Positions 38,101 to 46,597 of a stretch of DNA of 64,000 bases are shown piece by piece (position 1 is the first letter of the stretch; each line of letters starts with the position of its first letter). This DNA is from an uncultured Bacteroides sp. (lineage in GTDB: Bacteria; Bacteroidota; Bacteroidia; Bacteroidales; Bacteroidaceae). A model generated the notes under the pieces. That model was not told the DNA's origin, did no database searches, and saw nothing but the letters and a program-made list of their open reading frames with translations. The translations under genes were made by a program, and so were the position numbers. The stretch is taken from positions 1 to 64,000 of the forward strand of contig NZ_CAUCSQ010000005.1 of NCBI RefSeq assembly GCF_958445495.1, written 5' to 3'.

Positions 38101-39639
38101 CTGAATAACAAAATAAGCTGTTCCCCGCATCGGAACACCGGTAGCGGAAATAACACCGGTTTCAGTCAGATATCCTTTATAAGCCTTGTCAGCGCCATAC
38201 ACACGTAACATACCGTCTTTCAACCCCACCCAAAGATTGCCCAATTTATCCTCACACAACGCACGCACCTCATTATGCAACGATTCATACTCATGCGGCA
38301 CCGGAGTCATCATCGAAAAAGGCACATTACGAAAAGTAACTTTCTCCAATCCTTTGGAATGGGTACAAAGCCATAAATTACCTTGCTTATCGGAAAAAGC
38401 CGAGTGGATTTTATTGGAAAAACGCCAATCACGGCTACCCAGGCCGTTATAAAAAGGGAGCAACTTTTTCTGTTTCGGATCAAAATAGGAAAAACCTCCT
38501 CCATAAGGATGCACCCAAAGATACCCGTTCACATCCTCATGGATGTGGAAAGCCGGCCGTGAACGCTCCGGATTGCTGTACTCGATAAAAAGCCGTTCAC
38601 ATGTCACCACTCCGGTCTCAGGATTGAAATGAGCCACAACGCCCGGTTCCTCCTGTTCGAACCAGACTTCCGAAGAACGATCTACGTAAGCGGAAAGAAT
38701 CGGTCTGGCAGGCAGTTCCTTGCAAGTCAGGAAAGAATAATGTACAAATTTCTTTGTTTTTAAATCATAGGTAAAAAAACCGTCCGAATCAGTAGTAACG
38801 ACAGATACATCCTGCCGTACCGGATGAATCGAAGTAATCCGTCCTTTTGTCGGCAGTTCGAAAAGCGTAAATTCCCCGCTTTCTTTCCGGTAAGACCAGA
38901 TACGCCCATGATTCGATGCGAAACAAATATCCTCATCCCGCTCCTGCACAGCATAAAAAGCCTGATTCATCCCGCCGAACCGGCCTCTGGTTTCCGTAAA
39001 ATAAGAATCCGGTTCTTTCCCTCCGGGACGAATCATACCCAACCCGTTATCTGTCAGCAACCAGTCATTGCCGTCTCTGTCCTGATGAACCTTGAAGACA
39101 TGCAAAGAAGGAAACAAGCCCGTCTTGGCAGAATAAATATCACATGTCAAACGATAATCCTCATCCGGACAAGTGAGGATACGAATCGCACCGTCGTTTT
39201 CCGTCAACAACCATACCGTCCCGTTCGACATGACCTCAACAGTATGCACATTGAATGTGCTCCCTTCCTCACCGGCAGCAGGCACTTGCTCGAAAGCCTC
39301 CGTTTTCGGATTGAAACGGTGAACGCGGTTGTCATAAGTCAGCAGCCAGAGAAACCCGTAACAGTCTTCATACATCCGGTCCACCCGATTATTGGTCAGG
39401 CTGATATAATTCCCCTGCCGCGCCTTATAAGTTTTGAAAGTATATCCGTCAAAACGGTTGATACCGTCCCAAGTGGCAAACCAGAGATTGTCCTTATGGT
39501 CCTGCAGAATATTCATGACCGTATTCTGCGACAATCCGTCTTCAGTCGAATAATGGGTGAAAAAACAGTGCTGCTGCGCATGTGTTGTGAATACAATAGC
39601 CAGCAATAAAAATATAGAAATCAAGATTTTCTTTATCAT
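35104..39639 (-). CDS. Hybrid two-component system (HTCS) of the pectin PUL
   Basis: A 1511-residue HTCS. Start chosen at 39639 (MIKKILISIFLLLAIVF), because a weak -7 box (TATCTTTA, 39658-39665) lies between this ATG and the upstream one at 39696. Order: signal peptide, two-bladed propeller region with Reg_prop repeats (about 20-840), Y_Y_Y domain (about 846-910), membrane helix (about 911-933), kinase with H962 in ISHELRTPLT, HATPase (about 1065-1180), receiver with D1285 in VISDVMMPEKDG, and AraC-type HTH (about 1405-1511). It should sense a pectin oligosaccharide and switch on the flanking operons. It lies convergent to the lyase operon and in the same direction as the esterase/GH105 genes. 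Confidence 0.96.
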   Translation of the reverse strand: MIKKILISIFLLLAIVFTTHAQQHCFFTHYSTEDGLSQNTVMNILQDHKDNLWFATWDGINRFDGYTFKTYKARQGNYISLTNNRVDRMYEDCYGFLWLLTYDNRVHRFNPKTEAFEQVPAAGEEGSTFNVHTVEVMSNGTVWLLTENDGAIRILTCPDEDYRLTCDIYSAKTGLFPSLHVFKVHQDRDGNDWLLTDNGLGMIRPGGKEPDSYFTETRGRFGGMNQAFYAVQERDEDICFASNHGRIWSYRKESGEFTLFELPTKGRITSIHPVRQDVSVVTTDSDGFFTYDLKTKKFVHYSFLTCKELPARPILSAYVDRSSEVWFEQEEPGVVAHFNPETGVVTCERLFIEYSNPERSRPAFHIHEDVNGYLWVHPYGGGFSYFDPKQKKLLPFYNGLGSRDWRFSNKIHSAFSDKQGNLWLCTHSKGLEKVTFRNVPFSMMTPVPHEYESLHNEVRALCEDKLGNLWVGLKDGMLRVYGADKAYKGYLTETGVISATGVPMRGTAYFVIQDSRGVIWIATKGDGLVRAEPCSPDGMSYKLTRYLHHEEDMYSLSDNNVYCVYEDRHGRIWVATFGGGINYITESEEGKTLFINHRNNLKGYPIDPCYKARFITSDSTGRLWVGTTTGAVAFDEDFEKPEDVRFYHFSRVPNDTQSLSNNDVHWIIPTRDKELYLATFGGGLNKLVSVSKEGHGTFKSYSVKDGLSSDVLLSIREDHKRNLWISTENGICKFNPSEERFESFDERSITFPVRFSEAASVSTSGGSLLFGASGGIFMFNPDSIRKSGYIPPIVFSKLTVANEDVVPGDGKSLLEVDIDDTGKLVLSHDENIFSVHFAALDYTNPQNVQYSYILDGFEKQWTFADKQRSVTYTNLPKGEYVLRVRSTNSDGVWVDNERTLDIVILPSFWETPVAYVLYVLFILIIILVAVYILFTIYRLKHEVSVEQQISDIKLRFFTNISHELRTPLTLIAGPVEQVLKNDRLPADAREQLMVVERNTNRMLRLVNQILDFRKIQNKKMKMQVQRVDIVPFIRKVMDNFKAVAEEHRIDFLFETEKEHLCLWVDADKLEKIVFNLLSNAFKYTPNGKMITIFIREDENTVSVGVQDQGIGIAENKRKSLFVRFENLVDRNLFNQASTGIGLSLVKELVEMHKATISVDSRLGEGSCFKVDFLKGKDHYDKETEFILEDSDAPVRMGQVVDIANSSLQSESLMPEDSVLENISSGEGREEGDNSRELMLLVEDNLELRGFLRSIFIPMYRVVEAADGAEGLDKALKYLPDIVISDVMMPEKDGIEMVRELRADMTTSHIPVILLTAKTTIESKLEGLEYGADDYITKPFSAIYLQARVENLLVQRKKLQNFYRDSLMHINMTASGSAAVSVLSIPEETGQPEPEPSVPDMSPNDRKFMDKLLELMERNMDNGELVVDDLVRELAVSRSVFFKKLKTLTGLAPIEFIKEMRIKRAAQLIETGEFNMTQISYMVGINDPRYFSKCFKAQVGMTPTEYRDKVGK

Positions 39640-39768
39640 ATCACTCGGTTCTTGGCGTAAAGATAGAAAAATACTCATACTTCGGCTAATCTTCAACGGC
39701 TATTTTACCGAATCGGGCCATTCCGCAGAATCAGCCGGACTGATTCCTTTCCCCCGGCCGCCATGAAG

Positions 39769-41508
39769 TCAACGTTTCACTGTCACCAGCCGGTTCCCGT
39801 CTCTTACCGGATTCCATCCGTCCTCACCCGCCAGGACAGTTTCCATCTCATACCCTTCCGGACTTTCCAACTGACGGGAGAAAGCGGCGCGCGCTTCCGG
39901 ATTCGCCCCTTCGCCCCGGCTCTCGTATTCGGCATAGAAGACTGTCTTTTCGTTTTCTTTCTTCCCCCAATTATTCCAGCCAACAGGAAGAATATGTTTC
40001 CCCAGTTCGCAACGGATAAATACAGCCTGCGCATACGGACGCCAGGGACGGGAAAGGTAGACTTTCGTAGCCTCCGGTTCAGCAGTCAGCTTGCAGTCAT
40101 AGAACACATAACCGTATTTTTTCCCTTTATCGGTGGAAGGAGCAGTCACATAACCGTCACGCTTGCTGTGGATATGGCAACGGTTGAAAACCGCCGTAGA
40201 CCAACCGAAAATAAAATCGACTGTTCCTTCGATGTAGCAATCTTCGTAATATTGGCGGCTCTGCTTTCCGTATGTGTAGAGAGTATCCTGGAAGCCAAGG
40301 AAACGGCAGTTCTTAAAAAAAGCACGGTCGGCAGAAACAAAGCACGCCACTGCCTGTCCTACGGGACCTGATGAATTCTCAAAGGTGATGTTTTCTGCAT
40401 AAAAATCGGGAGCATAGATGTAACAACTGGACGAACCGGAAGTCCCCATATTCTCGCCAAACACATTCTTCTTGTCGGCGAAATCATCATTCGTCAGTAC
40501 GGCTCCCTCCTCTCCAATCAGGGAAACATTAATCTTAGACTCCGGAATCACAACCTTTTCCTTATAAATTCCCTTGCGGACCAGAATGACAGTACGCACA
40601 TTCTTACGGAAATCGGGAACCGCATCAATCGCCTCCTGCACCGTAAAGAAATCACCGCTCCCGTCTTTCGCTACAACATAATCATAATGGCGGACATATT
40701 CCGCCAATCCGGGAACTTCTTCGGCAATGGCATCCACCGCCAGCCGGGCAATTGTACGCGCCCCATAAACATTCAGATGAGTATTGTCCTCACGCCCCTT
40801 CGGAAAAGCCGGCACTTTACCCGGCTCAACAAACATAAACAGTTTTTTGGATTCTTCCGGTCCCAAACCTTGCACCAAGTCATGAGTAATCCGGTTCATA
40901 TCAACAAATGCAACTCCCAACTCCTTCGCCACATTACGCGGAGAGTCCAGATAAGCCCCATGAGTATCAAACAAAACTGTCCCCTCCCGCGGCAGTTCTT
41001 TCTCTCCCGGCGTCCTGCGGATATCCTTAGCGATAGCAACATCTCCCGGCCGGACAAAATTACGACGGACAATGGAATTGAATAAAACCGGAATTCCCCC
41101 TTTGGCACGGGTCTCATTCACATAACGGCGGAGATTGCCGTCAAATGTACTGCCGGGCTCGGTATGACGTGCTGAATCCGCTTTTTCATCATTATGCCCG
41201 AACTGGATAAAAACATAATCCCCTTTTTTCACCCTGGATATTACTTTCTCCCAACGCCCCTCATCTATAAAACTCTTGGAACTACGCCCGTTCGCCGCAT
41301 GATTCTCTATCCGCACCTCTTCGGAGAAGAAACCGGGAAGCACCATTCCCCAACCACGTTCGGGATTCCCTCCATCCAACTTTTTGTCAGCCATCGTCGA
41401 ATCGCCAATCATGAAAATCGTGACAACCGGCTTGTCTGCACGGAATGCAGGCAAAAGGACAAAAGCCACCGCCAACAGCCACAACATCTTATACCTTTGT
41501 GTTTTCAT
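39769..41508 (-). CDS. CE12-CE8 fusion: pectin acetylesterase / methylesterase
   Basis: A 579-residue two-enzyme protein. Start at 41508 (MKTQRYKMLWLLAVAF) gives a signal peptide; the ATG at 41538 is less likely. Residues 28-270 are an SGNH-type CE12 acetylesterase: nucleophile S37 in GDSTM, GHND, and the Asp-His pair in DNTHLN. Residues about 280-570 are a classical CE8 methylesterase with QAVACF, FQDTLY, TVDFIFG and LSRPWRPY. One polypeptide therefore removes both acetyl and methyl groups from galacturonan, clearing the chain for lyases and GH105. The fusion is known from Bacteroides pectin loci. It follows the single CE8 gene by 44 bases. Confidence 0.93.
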   Translation of the reverse strand: MKTQRYKMLWLLAVAFVLLPAFRADKPVVTIFMIGDSTMADKKLDGGNPERGWGMVLPGFFSEEVRIENHAANGRSSKSFIDEGRWEKVISRVKKGDYVFIQFGHNDEKADSARHTEPGSTFDGNLRRYVNETRAKGGIPVLFNSIVRRNFVRPGDVAIAKDIRRTPGEKELPREGTVLFDTHGAYLDSPRNVAKELGVAFVDMNRITHDLVQGLGPEESKKLFMFVEPGKVPAFPKGREDNTHLNVYGARTIARLAVDAIAEEVPGLAEYVRHYDYVVAKDGSGDFFTVQEAIDAVPDFRKNVRTVILVRKGIYKEKVVIPESKINVSLIGEEGAVLTNDDFADKKNVFGENMGTSGSSSCYIYAPDFYAENITFENSSGPVGQAVACFVSADRAFFKNCRFLGFQDTLYTYGKQSRQYYEDCYIEGTVDFIFGWSTAVFNRCHIHSKRDGYVTAPSTDKGKKYGYVFYDCKLTAEPEATKVYLSRPWRPYAQAVFIRCELGKHILPVGWNNWGKKENEKTVFYAEYESRGEGANPEARAAFSRQLESPEGYEMETVLAGEDGWNPVRDGNRLVTVKR

Positions 41509-41552
41509 ACATAGTCTGTCTAAATTACCACAATACACCCTAACAACACCCC

Positions 41553-42536
41553 TTATTTATAAGGATACCAATTGCTGCTTTCCTGAAAAATATTTTGCGG
41601 CACATATTCCAATGCTTCTTTCCGAGTGAGTTGCCTCGCCCATGCCACACGCCCTTTCACATCCGCCCCTTCACCGGTATTCCCGAATTCCGCATACCGG
41701 GCTGTCTTCTCATTTTCCGGATTCTTCCAGTTATGCCATCCTTCGGGACGGATATGATTGCCAAATTCGCAATTAATAAAAACCGTTGCAGCATACGGAC
41801 GCCACGGACGTCCCAGATACACCTTTTTCACTCCCGGAGCGGCAGTCAGCCTGCAATTCTTAAAAACATAACCGAACTCGACATTTTGCGGAGTAGAAGC
41901 GGCGGTGATGTACGAATCACGTTTGCTGTGCAACTCGCAATACTCGAAAAGCGCCGTAGAAGGGCCGAATATAAAATCCGTCGTACCCTCTATATAACAA
42001 CGGGTAAACAACAGCCGAGCCCCTTCAGCACCCGTATAAACAGTATCCTGATTGCCCAGAAAACGGCAGTTGACGAACATCAATCTGTCTCCTTCGGTGT
42101 GAAGGGCTACCGCCTGTCCCAAAGGAGCAGCATTGTTTTCAACCGTAAGGTCCTTGAAAGTAATATCATTACCCTCCACTTTCACCGTATGCGTACGGAA
42201 AGTACCCATCTTATCAATATTGGCATGGTCGTCATAAGTAATCACCGTGTTTTCCGCTCCTTCTCCTACCAGATGCACATTCTTTATCCAGGCGGGAATC
42301 ACCAGTTTCTCCTTATAAGTGCCTTTCTTTATATAAATAGTCACCGTATAATCCATAAAAGCGCGGACTGCCTCCACCGCCTCCTGTATAGTGCGGTATT
42401 CACCCGTCCCGTCGCGCGCCACCACCAACGTATCCTTACGCTGTTGTTGCTGTGAATAAGCCGCAGCCCCTCCCACACCCAGGAGTAAAGACAACAACAT
42501 ACCTTTAAAAAACAACTTTTTCATAACAAGCATCAT
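41553..42536 (-). CDS. CE8 pectin methylesterase
   Basis: A 327-residue compact CE8 enzyme with signal peptide (LLLGVGGAAAYSQ). All family residues are present: QAVALH, GNQDTVY, TTDFIFGPS and LGRPWRPY. The ATG at 42536 overlaps the GH105 stop as ATGA, so the two are translationally coupled; the ATG at 42524 is an alternative. Probably periplasmic and acting on short esterified oligogalacturonides, next to GH105. Confidence 0.93.
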   Translation of the reverse strand: MMLVMKKLFFKGMLLSLLLGVGGAAAYSQQQQRKDTLVVARDGTGEYRTIQEAVEAVRAFMDYTVTIYIKKGTYKEKLVIPAWIKNVHLVGEGAENTVITYDDHANIDKMGTFRTHTVKVEGNDITFKDLTVENNAAPLGQAVALHTEGDRLMFVNCRFLGNQDTVYTGAEGARLLFTRCYIEGTTDFIFGPSTALFEYCELHSKRDSYITAASTPQNVEFGYVFKNCRLTAAPGVKKVYLGRPWRPYAATVFINCEFGNHIRPEGWHNWKNPENEKTARYAEFGNTGEGADVKGRVAWARQLTRKEALEYVPQNIFQESSNWYPYK

Positions 42537-43732
42537 TTTTGTAAACGTTCGTATTCCAGACTAGCCATTATAAACGGCCCCACCGCTTTAGGGTCATTAT
42601 CGCGGACAGCCTCGTTAATATAATAATCGTAATCGCCGGAACGGTAGACCTTGCCACCCAGTCCTGCCACCGCACAAGCCTTGGTGACGGTCACCAATCC
42701 GTTTTCATCCACCTCGATAAAATTATCCAGGAAACCTTCATACCCCTTCAATGCGACCTCCAGATAAGACTTATCAATGTATCCCATACGTACTGCCTTG
42801 AACAAAGTATAAATAAACATGGCCGAACAGGACGATTCTACATAATTGCCTTTATCACCGCTCCTGTCCATCACCTGGTACCATCCGCCGGTCTTCGGGT
42901 CCTGGAGTTTTTTCACCTGTACAGCCACATTGTCCAGAATGGCAAGCAGGGAATCCCTCCCCGCCTCATGCAGCGGAATAAATTCGAGTACATCCACCAA
43001 CGCCATCGCATACCATCCCATCGCCCGTCCCCAGCAATGCCGGGACTGCCCGGTCACCGGGTCCGCCCAGCGCTGCGTACGACTCATATCGCATGCGTGG
43101 CGGTACAACCCGTTCCGGGGGTCGTAAGTATGGCGCGCGCAAGTAACGAACTGGTTGATTACGTCCGCATAATCTTGCGGACGGTTGTTGCGGAAGGCAT
43201 ACTCCGCATAAAAAGGACTCCCCATGTAAATACCGTCCAACCACATCTGATGAGGATAAATCTTTTTGTGCCAGAAACCGCCGTCTTCATTGCGCGGCTG
43301 GCCTTTGAACTGGCTATACAATAAATCAAGGGCTTTTCTGTATTTCGGATTTTTCGTCTGCTCGTAAATCCGGAAAAGAATCTTGCCCGAATTGATGCGG
43401 TCAAGACTGTAATCCGCCAGCTTATAGGCGATGATGCTTCCGTCCTCATGCACCATCGTATCCGCATAAGCAACGGCATAATCCCGGATTTTCCGATCTC
43501 CGTAGGCATCGTAAACGTCAAGCATGGCTCCCAGCTCCAGGCCGTGGCAATAGTCCCACTTCAACTTAGGCTGGAAATCGAGCTGCCAGGATTCGGGACA
43601 ACGAATCATTTCCGATTGAGTCATCCGCACAGACCAGGGCAAATCCCGCCTCACCTGTTGCGCCGACACCGAAACAGCCATCGCCATTCCGATCAGCGAC
43701 ATAAAGAATTCAGAAGGAAAGTTTTGTCTCAT
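42533..43732 (-). CDS. GH105 unsaturated galacturonyl hydrolase
   Basis: A 399-residue family 105 enzyme, which removes the unsaturated galacturonic acid from lyase products by double-bond hydration. Signal peptide at the N-terminus (VSVSAQQ). Motifs: WLDGIYMGSPFYAEYA, whose Asp matches the catalytic Asp of YteR, and HCWGRAMGWYAMALVDVLE. It is the first gene of the minus-strand esterase operon, divergent from the transporter/kduI operon, and gives 5-keto-4-deoxyuronate, the substrate of KduI encoded opposite. Confidence 0.94.
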   Translation of the reverse strand: MRQNFPSEFFMSLIGMAMAVSVSAQQVRRDLPWSVRMTQSEMIRCPESWQLDFQPKLKWDYCHGLELGAMLDVYDAYGDRKIRDYAVAYADTMVHEDGSIIAYKLADYSLDRINSGKILFRIYEQTKNPKYRKALDLLYSQFKGQPRNEDGGFWHKKIYPHQMWLDGIYMGSPFYAEYAFRNNRPQDYADVINQFVTCARHTYDPRNGLYRHACDMSRTQRWADPVTGQSRHCWGRAMGWYAMALVDVLEFIPLHEAGRDSLLAILDNVAVQVKKLQDPKTGGWYQVMDRSGDKGNYVESSCSAMFIYTLFKAVRMGYIDKSYLEVALKGYEGFLDNFIEVDENGLVTVTKACAVAGLGGKVYRSGDYDYYINEAVRDNDPKAVGPFIMASLEYERLQK

Positions 43733-43776
43733 GGTTTATTATTTTTAAGGGTTCGACATCGTATTTTTTCACGTTA

Positions 43777-43784
43777 CGAAAGTA
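43777..43784 (-). promoter_or_regulatory. Possible -7 box of the GH105 operon
   Basis: Minus strand TACTTTCG, one mismatch to TAnnTTTG, 45 bases before the GH105 start. Confidence 0.35.
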
Positions 43785-43840
43785 GCGGTTTTCTTCCGAA
43801 ACGGATGGGAATATTTAATCAACTAGGTGCATTTTTTGTT

Positions 43841-43899
43841 TTTCGTGCACGGAAACGACTAATTTTGTGCACGCAAACGTCAAAAATGTCCATTTTTGA
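43841..43899. promoter_or_regulatory. Paired operator region of the GH105 / EIIC divergent promoter
   Basis: TTTCGTGCACGGAAACGAC (43841-43859) and TTTTGTGCACGCAAACGTC (43863-43881) are 16 of 19 identical and start exactly 22 bp apart. They run into a perfect inverted repeat TCAAAAATG-tc-CATTTTTGA (43880-43899). The block lies between two outward-facing promoters. The 22-bp phase fits two AraC-type half-sites on one DNA face (HTCS candidate); the palindrome fits a separate dimeric regulator. Confidence 0.55.
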
Positions 43900-43928
43900 T
43901 GCAATATCTGATAAATTAAGAGTTTCGT

Positions 43929-43960
43929 TTTGGAAGAAAGCAAAAAAGGTTTTACTTTTG
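43929..43960 (+). promoter_or_regulatory. Promoter of the EIIC-kduI operon
   Basis: TTTG at 43929-43932, 20 bases, then TACTTTTG at 43953-43960: both Bacteroides -33 and -7 elements with ideal spacing, 62 bases before the EIIC start. Confidence 0.75.
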
Positions 43961-44021
43961 GCACGGTTTAAAACTAATACCCTCACAGGAAACACAATAA
44001 TTTATCATTAAATAGAACAGA

Positions 44022-45419
44022 ATGGAAGAAGTCTTTAAGTACATTATCGGTCTGGGAGCGGCAGTGATGATGCCGGTTATTTTCACAATCTTAGGAGTAT
44101 GTATAGGTATCAAACTCCCCAAAGCGTTAAAAAGCGGTTTATTGGTGGGTGTCGGTTTCGTAGGTTTGTCGGTTGTCACCGCATTGCTTACCAGCAGCCT
44201 GGGACCGGCATTGAGCAAAATGGTTGAAATCTACGGATTGGAACTGGGTATTTTCGATATGGGTTGGCCTTCTGCGGCAGCAGTAGCCTACAACACTTCA
44301 GTAGGTGCTTTCATTATTCCCGTCTGCCTGGGAGTAAACCTGCTGATGCTGATTACCAAGACGACCCGCACCGTCAACATAGACCTTTGGAACTACTGGC
44401 ATTTCGCCTTTATCGGCGCCATCGTCTATTTTGCTTCCGACAGCATCCTCTGGGGCTTTTTCGCGGCCATCATCTGCTACATCATCACACTTGTCATGGC
44501 AGACATGACTGCGCCCGCTTTCCAAAAGTTTTATGACAAGATGGACGGAATCTCTATCCCGCAGCCATTCTGCCAAAGTTTTGTCCCGTTCGCCATCATT
44601 ATCAACAAACTGCTCGATAAAATCCCCGGATTCGATAAGTTGAATATCGATTCGGAAGGAATGAAACAGAAATTCGGCCTTCTGGGCGAACCGTTATTCC
44701 TGGGTATCGTCATCGGTTGCGGTATCGGCGCTTTGGGTTGCTCAAGCTGGAAAGAAGTGGTAGACAGCATTCCGGGCATCCTCGGACTGGGCATTAAAAT
44801 GGGAGCGGTAATGGAACTGATTCCCCGTATCACAAGCCTTTTCATCGAAGGCCTGAAACCGATTTCCGACGCTACCCGCGAACTGATAGCCAAGAAATAC
44901 AAGAACAGCACCGGATTGAGCATCGGCATGAGCCCCGCACTGGTTATCGGGCACCCGACAACCCTGGTAGTATCCCTGCTCCTGATTCCTGTCACCATCT
45001 TCCTGGCAGTCATCCTTCCGGGCAACCGCTTTTTGCCGTTGGCATCCCTGGCGGGCATGTTCTACCTGTTCCCCATGATTCTGCCGATTACGAAAGGCAA
45101 TGTAGTGAAATCATTCATCATCGGCCTGGTAGCTTTGATTGTCGGCCTGTACTTCGTAACGGAGCTGGCAGGATTCTTCACGCTGGCAGCCAAAGACGTT
45201 TATGCCGCTACGGGCGACCCGACGGTAAATATCCCCGCCGGTTTTGAAGGAGGAGCCCTCGACTTCGCTTCCAGCCTCTTCTGCTGGGGTATTTTCCACC
45301 TGACTTATAGCCTGAAAATCATCGGTCCCGCCATCCTTGTAGCACTCGCCCTCGGAATGGCAATCTACAACCGCATCCGCATGAGCAGGAACGACGTGAA
45401 AAATACAGAAACAAAATAA
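44022..45419 (+). CDS. GatC-type PTS EIIC permease (orphan)
   Basis: A 465-residue polytopic membrane protein of the galactitol (GatC) family of PTS EIIC permeases. Similar blocks to E. coli GatC include GVGFVGL, WNYWHFAF, GEPLFLGIVIG, LFIEGLKPI and SPALVIGHPTTLVVSLLLIP. No EIIA, EIIB, EI or HPr gene is nearby, so it cannot work as a normal phosphorylating PTS by what is visible; it may be a secondary or facilitated transporter of uronates. It is the first gene of an operon with kduI (29-base gap) and shares the divergent regulatory region with GH105. Confidence 0.85.
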   Translation: MEEVFKYIIGLGAAVMMPVIFTILGVCIGIKLPKALKSGLLVGVGFVGLSVVTALLTSSLGPALSKMVEIYGLELGIFDMGWPSAAAVAYNTSVGAFIIPVCLGVNLLMLITKTTRTVNIDLWNYWHFAFIGAIVYFASDSILWGFFAAIICYIITLVMADMTAPAFQKFYDKMDGISIPQPFCQSFVPFAIIINKLLDKIPGFDKLNIDSEGMKQKFGLLGEPLFLGIVIGCGIGALGCSSWKEVVDSIPGILGLGIKMGAVMELIPRITSLFIEGLKPISDATRELIAKKYKNSTGLSIGMSPALVIGHPTTLVVSLLLIPVTIFLAVILPGNRFLPLASLAGMFYLFPMILPITKGNVVKSFIIGLVALIVGLYFVTELAGFFTLAAKDVYAATGDPTVNIPAGFEGGALDFASSLFCWGIFHLTYSLKIIGPAILVALALGMAIYNRIRMSRNDVKNTETK

Positions 45420-45448
45420 GAACTCATAATATAACCAAATAAGGAAAA

Positions 45449-46372
45449 ATGATGAAAAAGTTAGCAATTGCAATGATGTTGGGGGTTGCGGCAGTATCCG
45501 CTTCCGCCCAGGTAAATTACAAGATGCAGGTGGCTTGCAATCCGCAAGACGTGAAAACGTATGACACGAACCGCTTGCGCAGTAGCTTCCTGATGGAAAA
45601 AGTAATGGTTCCCGACGAAATCAACGTTACTTACTCCATGTACGACCGTTTTATTTTCGGCGGTGCTGTGCCTGTAAACAAAGAGCTGGTGTTGGAAACA
45701 ATCGACCCGCTGAAAGCAAAATACTTCCTCGAACGCCGTGAGCTGGGCGTTATCAACGTAGGTGGCGAAGGAATCGTGACAGTAGACGGCAAAGAATATA
45801 CGCTGAACTTCAAAGACGCCCTGTATGTAGGCAAAGGTAACCAGAAGGTGACTTTCAAGAGCAAGGATGCAGGCAAACCCGCCAAATTCTATATCAACTC
45901 GGCTACTGCCCACAAAGAATACAAGACCCAACTGATTACTATCGACGGGCGTAAAGGCTCTTTGAAAGCCAACTCTTTCCCGGCAGGAAAAATGGAAGAA
46001 AGCAATGACCGCGTTATCAATCAGTTAATTGTGAACAACGTGCTTGAAGAAGGTCCTTGCCAGTTACAAATGGGATTGACGGAACTGAAACCGGGCAGCG
46101 TATGGAACACCATGCCGCCTCACACTCACAGCCGCCGTATCGAAGCTTACTTCTACTTCAACGTACCGGAAGGAAACTCCATCTGCCACCTTATGGGCGA
46201 ACCGCAGGAAGAACGCCTCGTATGGATGCAGAACGAACAAGCCATCATGGCTCCCGAATGGTCTATCCACGCTGCTGCCGGAACAAGCAACTACATGTTT
46301 ATCTGGGGAATGGCAGGTGAAAACCTCGACTATGGAGACATGGATAAATTCAAATATACGGAAATGCGCTAA
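45449..46372 (+). CDS. kduI: KduI, 5-keto-4-deoxyuronate isomerase, with signal peptide
   Basis: A 307-residue KduI, which converts 5-keto-4-deoxyuronate (the product of GH88/GH105 on lyase products) to 2,5-diketo-3-deoxygluconate. Zinc ligands H225, H227, E232 (PPHTHSRRIE) and H274 (WSIHAAAG) match E. coli H196, H198, E203 and H245 with a constant shift of 29. The extra N-terminal residues are a signal peptide (KKLAIAMMLGVAAVSASAQ). The enzyme is therefore predicted to be periplasmic, unlike the cytoplasmic enterobacterial protein. ATGs at 45449 and 45452 are both possible starts. A strong terminator follows. Confidence 0.94.
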   Translation: MMKKLAIAMMLGVAAVSASAQVNYKMQVACNPQDVKTYDTNRLRSSFLMEKVMVPDEINVTYSMYDRFIFGGAVPVNKELVLETIDPLKAKYFLERRELGVINVGGEGIVTVDGKEYTLNFKDALYVGKGNQKVTFKSKDAGKPAKFYINSATAHKEYKTQLITIDGRKGSLKANSFPAGKMEESNDRVINQLIVNNVLEEGPCQLQMGLTELKPGSVWNTMPPHTHSRRIEAYFYFNVPEGNSICHLMGEPQEERLVWMQNEQAIMAPEWSIHAAAGTSNYMFIWGMAGENLDYGDMDKFKYTEMR

Positions 46373-46398
46373 CCGTTGCGTATTCCTGCAGACATAAC

Positions 46399-46459
46399 AA
46401 AATCCGAAAAACTTCACCCTTCTCCCGGCCGGAGCAAGGGGTGAAGTTTTCCGGATTTT
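46399..46459. terminator. Strong terminator after kduI
   Basis: AAAATCCG-a-AAAACTTCACCC pairs with GGGTGAAGTTTT-c-CGGATTTT, about 20 pairs with one internal mismatch, ending in a T-run; A/T-flanked on both sides. Confidence 0.8.
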
Positions 46460-46597
46460 ATATATTCCCGCCGCCGGGTGGCGGATAACCGACAAAATGT
46501 AACGAATAATACATAATTTCGACCAATTTTTACAAAAAAAATCCAGTCGAAATGCCGACCTTTGTCAGCGAATCAAAATCTAATTAAATCCATTATC

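Noticed and set aside
38824..39609. 261-residue plus-strand open frame
   Set aside because: Antisense of the HTCS propeller region.
44022..46372. A complete PTS uptake system
   Set aside because: Only the EIIC-type membrane part is present; no EIIA, EIIB, EI or HPr gene is seen.
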